DNA from: Aliidiomarina taiwanensis
GTDB taxonomy: Bacteria; Pseudomonadota; Gammaproteobacteria; Enterobacterales; Alteromonadaceae
DNA length: 64,000 nt
Direction: 5' to 3'
Assembly (NCBI RefSeq): GCF_003987015.1
Contig: NZ_PIPQ01000001.1
Coordinates: forward strand, 496,001 to 560,000
Shown in pieces: positions 59,219 through 64,000 of this stretch (position 1 is its first letter; the number at the start of each line of letters is the position of its first letter). The translations under genes and the position numbers were made by a program. Below the pieces are notes generated by a model. That model saw nothing but the letters and a program-made list of their open reading frames with translations, was not told where the DNA came from and did no database searches.

Positions 59219-59734
59219 ATGTCTGTAAGGCAACGAGCTTGTGGATTATTGGCCAGTAGCCTACTCATGGTGAGTTTATGGGCGACTCCGGCCGAAGCTC
59301 ATGTGCAGTTTGAAACACGCCAAGCATGTATTACTTCACCCGCGCTGCAAGGGCAACAGCCTACGTTGTTACAACTGGAAGTTGCAGAGACAAATGAGCA
59401 GCGAGCCCGTGGTTTAATGGAGCGTACTTCGTTAAGCGACAACAGCGGCATGGTGTTTATTTACCCAACAACAGGACTGCGTAGCTTCTGGATGTACCGT
59501 ACGCGTATTCCCTTAGACATTGCGTTTATGAACGCGCAAGGCGTGGTCATGGAGGTTCAACAAATGGCCCCATGCCATGAACGCAAAGCCAGCCGATGCC
59601 CAACCTATCGACCCGCTGTACCATATAAAATGGCGCTGGAAATGGCCGCCGGGCGTTTTGCGGCTTTGCATATAACAACTGGGAGTAAGCTGTCCCTGCA
59701 TGCCTGCCCACAAGAAATAGGGAACCCGTCATGA
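59219..59734 (+). CDS. DUF192-family protein, exported
   Basis: 171 aa from the ATG at 59219 with GGAAGGGGGAAG upstream. A signal peptide (cleavage near AEA) precedes the DUF192 domain, which starts LQLEVAETNEQRARGLMER and contains the typical MVFIYPTTGLRSFWMYRTRIPLDIAFM. DUF192 proteins are small beta-barrel proteins, usually exported, of unknown function. The ATG of the following lipoprotein gene overlaps its stop by four bases. Confidence 0.88.
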   Translation: MSVRQRACGLLASSLLMVSLWATPAEAHVQFETRQACITSPALQGQQPTLLQLEVAETNEQRARGLMERTSLSDNSGMVFIYPTTGLRSFWMYRTRIPLDIAFMNAQGVVMEVQQMAPCHERKASRCPTYRPAVPYKMALEMAAGRFAALHITTGSKLSLHACPQEIGNPS

Positions 59735-60093
59735 ACAGCCACCGCCTTATTAGCCTGCTTACTCTGATGTGCCTGCTCGGTGTGGGGTGTGCGCAACAAG
59801 CCGCTAACCAACAACCTCAAGTTGAACCTATCTTGCTGACCGCCTTAACGCCTGCTCGTGCGGAGCAGTGGTTGGTGCGCGGGCACACTCGTCAGCAGCA
59901 GGTATTAGGCATGTTAGGACAACCACACGGCGTAAGCCAAGTGGGTGACTATCAATACTGGAATTACACGGACGTGCGCCATGACCAAGTAAAACAAGAA
60001 AGTAATTTGGTCCGTTTAACCTTGGTGTTTGATTCCCAAGCGGTGCTTGTGGATTACGACTTACAAAACAACCACTTTCAGAAAAAAAATTGA
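59731..60093 (+). CDS. Small lipoprotein, SmpA/OmlA (BamE)-like
   Basis: 120 aa. The signal peptide ends in lipobox LGVGC (Cys20). The mature domain LVRGHTRQQQVLGMLGQPHGVSQVGDYQYWNY and VRLTLVFDSQAVLVDYDL follows the SmpA/OmlA (BamE) pattern of two helices and a three-stranded sheet, with the conserved turn LGQP. It is probably not BamE itself, which is encoded elsewhere. It overlaps the DUF192 gene by four bases. Confidence 0.8.
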   Translation: MNSHRLISLLTLMCLLGVGCAQQAANQQPQVEPILLTALTPARAEQWLVRGHTRQQQVLGMLGQPHGVSQVGDYQYWNYTDVRHDQVKQESNLVRLTLVFDSQAVLVDYDLQNNHFQKKN

Positions 60094-60118
60094 AATATAC
60101 TATACTCAGGGTCTAGAA

Positions 60119-60625
60119 TTGGAATATTGGATATATATCACAGGCGGCCTCGCTGTTCTAACAAACTTTATAGCGTACCGTGCTGGGACAATTAATAAAT
60201 ACAGAGTCATTGCAGCCTTAGCACTTGCTTTTCTTAGCTTGCACTTTTTTTTGCAAGAGGCGCTAGCTGGCGCCATTGGTATAGGCATTGGCGCTATCCG
60301 AAATTTGGTTGCAGTGCGCTACACCAACAGGTTGGTGCTTGTTGTTTTTGTGGCCGCTACCTTGGGTTTTTGTCTGTGGGAGTGGCTGTACTTGCATAAC
60401 CCAGTGAGCTTATTTATTGCGTATGCCTCAGCGCTTATATTTACCGTTGGCGCCATTGTGTTAACGCATGTTCAAGCCATTCGCCGCTGGTTTATTGTGG
60501 CAGAGCTTTTAGGCTTACTGTATGCCTTTATTGTTGGCAGTGGCTTAGGCATGTTATTTAACCTGTCGAATTTAACCAGTATTGTGACAAAAATGCGTTC
60601 TGAGCAGCAAAGTAAAACCGAATAA
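60119..60625 (+). CDS. YgjV-family inner-membrane protein
   Basis: About 168 aa if translation begins at the TTG at 60119 (LEYWIYITGGLAVLTNFIAYRAG). An in-frame ATG at 60029 would overlap the preceding gene. Four to five membrane helices are evident, with the family motif FLSLHFFLQEALAGAIGIGIG and AIRNLVAVRY, as in the YgjV (PF10688) family. Its function is not known. The start is uncertain. It lies ahead of the TraF-like gene. Confidence 0.78.
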   Translation: MEYWIYITGGLAVLTNFIAYRAGTINKYRVIAALALAFLSLHFFLQEALAGAIGIGIGAIRNLVAVRYTNRLVLVVFVAATLGFCLWEWLYLHNPVSLFIAYASALIFTVGAIVLTHVQAIRRWFIVAELLGLLYAFIVGSGLGMLFNLSNLTSIVTKMRSEQQSKTE

Positions 60626-60662
60626 ACATTTTATTTTTTAAGCCGAAAGTCGGAGAAAACCA

Positions 60663-61907
60663 ATGAAAAAAAGAATTTTAGGCGTACTTGTAGCTAGCTT
60701 ATGTGCTGGGAGCGCAATGGCGGAAAATCGGACACTTTCTATGGGTGGGGCCGGTGTTGCGAATGGTAATTACATTCAGGCTGGCTTTTTAAACCCAGCG
60801 CTTATGGCGCGTTTTGAAGAAAGAGACAACGTAAGCTTGGTTTTCCCTTCTTTCGGCTTTAACGCTGCCGACGAAGACAACTTAATTGACCGCATCGACG
60901 CTTTCCAAGAAAGCTACGAACAGCTTGAAGACTTGCTTGACTCTGGCTCGAACGATGCGGTTGCAATTGAAGCGGCTCGCGACCAACTTCGAACCGACTT
61001 CGGCAATGTGAAAGGCGATGTGAACTTTGAAGCAAGTTTCTATGCGCAGTTAGCTATTCCGGCGCATTTAGTGTCGGTTGGTGTGTTTGTGAATGCGCAA
61101 CCCACCATTTTTACAGGCCCTCGCTTAGACACCGGCGACTTTGACATCATTGATAATGCGACGGACGCTGCAGACTTAGACGACCTACGCAGTGCCGGGG
61201 TGGTCGTGGGCTCTATGCGCACAGACTTAGGTGTGGCCCTCGCTAAAAACTTTGAAGTAGGTGGGAATACATTAGGCGTGGGTATTGCTCCTAAAATGCA
61301 ACGCATTGACACCTTTGCTTACGCTTCTACCATTCAAAGCTTTGACGAAGATGAGTTCGACGCCAATGACTTTGCCTCAGACGATAGTTACTTCAACCTA
61401 GACGTTGGCCTTACTTACACACTCGACAATGTCAGCTTCGGCTTGGTAGGGAAAAACTTACTCAGCCAAGATGTTGAGTCTTCTCCTTTTTATAGCATCG
61501 ACTTTATTAATAACAAAGTTGTGTATGGTAACCCAACCATGCCGCTGGTGTATGAATTTAAGCCCGAGTTTGTTGCTGGTGTTGGCTTCCGCTCTAAGTC
61601 GTTCACGCTGTCAGCGGACGTCGACTTAACGGCGCAGAACTACTTGCATATGTCGAGTGAAAGCCAGCAGGTATTATTCGGTCAAGAAATCAAACATCAA
61701 TTTGCCCGAGCCGGTGCAGAGTTTGATTTATGGCGTACCTTGCAATTGCGTGTAGGCTACCGTCACGACTTAGAAGGTACCTTCGACGACATGATTACCG
61801 CAGGTCTAGGCTTTTCACCGTTTGGGCGAGTGCATATTAATATTATGGCGAACTATGTGTCCGACCGAAACCTAGGTGCGGGTGCACAGTTGGCATTTAC
61901 ATTCTAA
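60663..61907 (+). CDS. Conjugal-transfer TraF-like outer-membrane beta-barrel protein
   Basis: 414 aa. A signal peptide (ASLCAGSAMA) is followed by RTLSMGGAGVANGNYIQAGFLNPAL, the start of the TraF_2 family, which is a FadL-like outer-membrane barrel. Alternating hydrophobic beta strands run to the C-terminal aromatic residue (AGAQLAFTF), typical for BAM substrates. Members carry the name conjugal transfer protein by family history only; this copy has no other tra gene near it. An acidic stretch near residues 60-110 is predicted outside the barrel. GGAGAA lies upstream of the ATG. Confidence 0.82.
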   Translation: MKKRILGVLVASLCAGSAMAENRTLSMGGAGVANGNYIQAGFLNPALMARFEERDNVSLVFPSFGFNAADEDNLIDRIDAFQESYEQLEDLLDSGSNDAVAIEAARDQLRTDFGNVKGDVNFEASFYAQLAIPAHLVSVGVFVNAQPTIFTGPRLDTGDFDIIDNATDAADLDDLRSAGVVVGSMRTDLGVALAKNFEVGGNTLGVGIAPKMQRIDTFAYASTIQSFDEDEFDANDFASDDSYFNLDVGLTYTLDNVSFGLVGKNLLSQDVESSPFYSIDFINNKVVYGNPTMPLVYEFKPEFVAGVGFRSKSFTLSADVDLTAQNYLHMSSESQQVLFGQEIKHQFARAGAEFDLWRTLQLRVGYRHDLEGTFDDMITAGLGFSPFGRVHINIMANYVSDRNLGAGAQLAFTF

Positions 61908-61930
61908 CTGCCATGGTGAAGGTGTAACGG

Positions 61931-61959
61931 AAAGGCACACAAGCAGTGTGCCTTTTTTA
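61931..61959 (+). terminator. Rho-independent terminator after the TraF-like gene
   Basis: The stem AAGGCACAC / GTGTGCCTT with loop AAGCA is followed by a T run. It lies about 25 bases after the stop. Confidence 0.88.
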
Positions 61960-62015
61960 TTGCCAATCAATACACTTCACCTTAAAGTAAATAGAAAACA
62001 ACAACAGGAGTTATT

Positions 62016-62240
62016 ATGAACCCATTTAGCATGGTCGTTATTATTGTGGTGGCGAGCTTAGTTGCTGGCATTGTCGGAAAAATAGTACAGCTTAAGTATG
62101 AAAATAAATCAGGCACAGACAACGAAACCGTTTCATCACTGAAAAATGATGTAGAACGCCTAAAAGAGAGAGTGAAAACCCTAGAAGCGCTGGTTACAGA
62201 CCAAAGTTATCGAGTAAAATCTGAAATAGACAAACTGTAA
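62016..62240 (+). CDS. Small membrane protein with coiled coil (PspB-like architecture)
   Basis: 74 aa with one N-terminal membrane helix (MVVIIVVASLVAGIVGKIVQL) and a charged C-terminal coiled coil (SSLKNDVERLKERVKTLEALV). Length and layout resemble phage-shock protein B of E. coli (75 aa), but pspA and pspC are not nearby, so this is similarity of architecture, not a family assignment. CAGGAG lies upstream of the ATG. It precedes the 120-aa membrane gene by 13 bases. Confidence 0.7.
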   Translation: MNPFSMVVIIVVASLVAGIVGKIVQLKYENKSGTDNETVSSLKNDVERLKERVKTLEALVTDQSYRVKSEIDKL

Positions 62241-62253
62241 CGAAGGATCTCTA

Positions 62254-62616
62254 ATGGTTAAGAAGTACCGCCGTGCCCAAACCTATATGGGCATGCTAGT
62301 GGCTGCAAGTATGCTTGCCTCTATTCTTTTATTTTGTTTTTTAACGTATTCACTGTTTTGGTTACATCCTGCACCCATCGGCCTATTAGAAGGGGCACTA
62401 GCTGTCGTTTTGGTGGTCGCAGCTTGGGCTTTTCTTTCAAGGAAAGCGCCGTCATTTAGCTTCGTTTTACCCTTAGCGGTTGAGTTTCTTTGGCATGGTA
62501 ATAGGTGGGGCAGCTTGAACGAGTCAGCAGTTATTGTCTCGTTATTGCTGGCTGTTAACGTTGTCGTAGCCAAAGCTGTTGTAAGCTTTGTGATCAAGCC
62601 ACTAGCAATATCATAA
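62254..62616 (+). CDS. Hypothetical four-helix membrane protein
   Basis: 120 aa. Four hydrophobic segments are visible (about residues 12-32, 42-62, 66-80 and 93-115), with a basic N-terminus (VKKYRRAQTYMG), suggesting a small integral membrane protein. I do not recognise a family. GAAGGA lies just before the ATG. It follows the 74-aa gene and is closed by a terminator, so the two form a short unit. Confidence 0.7.
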   Translation: MVKKYRRAQTYMGMLVAASMLASILLFCFLTYSLFWLHPAPIGLLEGALAVVLVVAAWAFLSRKAPSFSFVLPLAVEFLWHGNRWGSLNESAVIVSLLLAVNVVVAKAVVSFVIKPLAIS

Positions 62617-62640
62617 CCTACTAGCAACTGGGATTAACTT

Positions 62641-62672
62641 AAAAGCCTTAGCACATAAGCTAAGGCTTTTTT
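62641..62672 (+). terminator. Rho-independent terminator after the 120-aa membrane gene
   Basis: AAGCCTTAGC (62643-62652) pairs with GCTAAGGCTT (62659-62668), followed by TTTTTTAT. Confidence 0.85.
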
Positions 62673-62683
62673 ATTTGTTAGCC

Positions 62684-62720
62684 ATAAAAAAAGGGCTTTA
62701 ACGTAGAGTTAAAGCCCTTT
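62684..62720 (-). terminator. Terminator after tRNA-Pro
   Basis: A 13-base stem AAAGGGCTTTAAC / GTTAAAGCCCTTT with a five-base loop. On the minus strand a run of seven T follows, so it ends the tRNA transcript. Confidence 0.88.
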
Positions 62721-62733
62721 AAAAAGAATGTGT

Positions 62734-62810
62734 TGGTCGGCGTGAAAGGATTTGAACCTTCGACCCCTGACACCCCATGCCAGTGCGCTACCAAACTGCG
62801 CCACACGCCG
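62734..62810 (-). tRNA. proL: tRNA-Pro (anticodon GGG)
   Basis: 77 bases including an encoded CCA. Read on the minus strand the acceptor CGGCGTG pairs with CACGCCG, the D arm and TTCAAAT T loop are standard, and the anticodon arm CTGGC-ATGGGGT-GTCAG gives anticodon GGG. It resembles E. coli proL. It reads CCC and CCU codons. It has its own promoter and terminator and is a single tRNA gene, not within an rRNA operon. Confidence 0.97.
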
Positions 62811-62822
62811 ACTGAAGCGTGT

Positions 62823-62850
62823 ATCTTACTCAATTCTTTGCAAATGGCAA
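62823..62850 (-). promoter_or_regulatory. Sigma-70 promoter of tRNA-Pro
   Basis: On the minus strand TTGCCA (62845-62850), a 16-base spacer and TAAGAT (62823-62828). The start site would fall a few bases before the tRNA 5' end at 62810, as is usual for tRNA genes. Confidence 0.6.
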
Positions 62851-62901
62851 GAGGAAAGGCCCTTGTCAGCAAGCGACTGCTGCTTTTTCAAGCGAATGCG
62901 C

Positions 62902-64000
62902 TTATTTGCGTTGTGCCTCGGTAAATCGCTGTAACTCATTCAGTCCTTGAATAAGGGCTGAAGCTGTAGGCTGCTGGCCTGCCAACTCCGCTCCTTGGTT
63001 ATCAAACACCACCACGTCACCGGTTGCGGTTAACACACTGGTTTTTAGCGGCTCAAACAAGTAAATGTTGGGAGCAATGCTGGTGGCGCGAGGGTAGCCG
63101 CTCACCGGGCTATTGAGGTGTTGCCCGTTACTATAGCTCGTGCTTTTATCGACGCATGACATATAGCGGCTGACCGCCGTGGGCACAATGTCGTGCAAGC
63201 TGGCCAGCTGGCGCTCGGGGTAAATCGTCACATTGCGCGTGAGCAAAGGCACAGAAAGCCTGGCGGTTATGGGTAACTGGGCCTGTCGCTGGGTTGTCGG
63301 CGCTGTGCTAGGCGTTACAGCCGTTAAGTAAACCCGCCCCTTTGGTTGACGCTGAATAAACTCCTGCACACGTGCCATCACATAGTTGAAGTCTTGCGTG
63401 CTCGCGAACACGACCCGCATACTTAAGTGCGGCGACAAAGGAGAGTCGACTGCTGCTATTTGTCCTTGTAGGGCTGTTGGCAATAGAGTGCTGTCGAGGT
63501 TGGCAGAGCGTTGCCAGACGACAGGGTAGTCTAACTCTTGCAGGGTTTGGGCAAAAACAGGTATGCGCCGTTGCTGATTAATGCTGGTTTGGTATAAGTC
63601 AGACACCCCGTAACTTAGTTGAAAAAAGCCTGCTTCTGTTTGTGGGTGGCCTATAAAGTGCCCTGAATAAAGAGCAAGCTGTGGAAGCGCAGACTGTATA
63701 TGCGCTACTTGCTCTTGGTCTAACTTGTCAAAAGCAACGACCAATGTGGGTTCCGCATGGCTTTGTCGCGCGCAGAGCAAAGGACTAACAGGGTAACGTA
63801 AGTCTGTTTGTGGGGACTGCTCAAGGGCATTTGTGTGCTTGTTGATGTTGCTGATATCTATCCAACCATGGCGGCTCATGAGGCTTTTAGCCGTTGTTGG
63901 GTATGATAGAGGAAACAAGTCGTCTTGCTGGGTAATGGGCCGGAACAGATTAGCGTCAGCCCAAATATGAATACTGTGGCTTATAAAAAATGCGCTAATA
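62902..64000 (-). CDS. lapC: YejM/LapC (PbgA)-like inner-membrane protein, C-terminal part (cut by window edge)
   Basis: The minus frame is open to the right edge, giving at least 366 residues of a sulfatase-like periplasmic domain; the N-terminal five-helix membrane domain is missing. A linker HSIHIWADANLFRPI and then LFPLSYPTTAKS match the YejM region that follows the last helix. The C-terminus has VVVFDNQGAELAG. In E. coli, YejM binds LPS and controls LpxC turnover by acting on LapB-FtsH. The catalytic sulfatase residues appear absent, as in YejM. The tRNA-Pro gene lies downstream. Confidence 0.88.
   Translation of the reverse strand, partial: ISAFFISHSIHIWADANLFRPITQQDDLFPLSYPTTAKSLMSRHGWIDISNINKHTNALEQSPQTDLRYPVSPLLCARQSHAEPTLVVAFDKLDQEQVAHIQSALPQLALYSGHFIGHPQTEAGFFQLSYGVSDLYQTSINQQRRIPVFAQTLQELDYPVVWQRSANLDSTLLPTALQGQIAAVDSPLSPHLSMRVVFASTQDFNYVMARVQEFIQRQPKGRVYLTAVTPSTAPTTQRQAQLPITARLSVPLLTRNVTIYPERQLASLHDIVPTAVSRYMSCVDKSTSYSNGQHLNSPVSGYPRATSIAPNIYLFEPLKTSVLTATGDVVVFDNQGAELAGQQPTASALIQGLNELQRFTEAQRK

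Noticed and set aside
60663-61907. Conjugative element indicated by the TraF-like protein
   Set aside because: There is no relaxase, pilus gene, integrase or attachment-site repeat in the window; the neighbours are chromosomal envelope genes.
62734-62810. tRNA-Pro as an integration site of a genomic island
   Set aside because: I see no integrase next to it and no duplicated 3' end; both sides are ordinary genes and terminators.

Overview
The window is a chromosomal stretch of a gammaproteobacterium. Nearly every gene is a recognisable core gene with typical gammaproteobacterial protein sequence and order. The Kdo kinase KdkA, a rhombosortase, a TraF_2-type outer-membrane protein, the LapA/LapB/YejM set and several exported peptidases suggest a marine Alteromonadales relative, perhaps Idiomarinaceae. 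That placement is inference from protein content, not a measured phylogeny. I see no prophage, integron, insertion sequence or CRISPR array.

Layout. 0-5.6 kb: the start of sbcB (cut by the left edge), an exported isoaspartyl peptidase/asparaginase and the helicase hrpA. 5.6-9.8 kb: a complete class Ia ribonucleotide reductase set (nrdA, nrdB, yfaE, grxA) read leftward from a promoter carrying two NrdR boxes. 10-11.4 kb: ubiG and a MupP-like phosphatase. 11.6-23.4 kb: the conserved gyrA-serC-hisC-aroA-cmk-rpsA-ihfB-lapA-lapB-pyrF run, then a small ComEA-like exported protein. 23.4-26.4 kb: rne, read leftward, with a 30-unit repeat in its C-terminal half and a 521-base upstream region. 27-39.7 kb: rluC, a HAD phosphatase, maf, then the long fatty-acid block yceD-rpmF-plsX-fabH-fabD-fabG-acpP-fabF-pabC-mltG-tmk-holB-ycfH. 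39.7-46.9 kb: ansA-sppA, ydjA, a rhombosortase, an exported gamma-glutamyltranspeptidase, a small lipoprotein, hinT and hspQ. 47-58.8 kb: metG, mrp, dcd, two large exported peptidases (S9 and M14), a YvcK-family protein and the Kdo genes waaA-kdkA. 58.8-64 kb: small lipoproteins and membrane proteins, a TraF-like barrel, tRNA-Pro(GGG), and a YejM/LapC-like gene cut by the right edge.

How the genes work together. Three themes dominate: DNA precursor supply and replication (nrdAB, dcd, tmk, holB, gyrA), envelope lipid synthesis with its control (fab genes, plsX, acpP, waaA, kdkA, lapA, lapB, yejM), and translation or RNA processing (rpsA, rpmF, rne, rluC, hrpA, metG). Four exported enzymes (isoaspartyl peptidase, GGT, S9 and M14 peptidases) suggest use of peptides from outside the cell.

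I found no convincing previously undescribed multi-gene system. The best leads are local: the paired NrdR boxes inside a larger inverted repeat, a consensus promoter placed so close to yceD that its mRNA should be almost leaderless, structured rpsA and rne leaders, the RNase E repeat, an orphan rhombosortase, and several tail-to-tail gene pairs sharing a four-base stop overlap.
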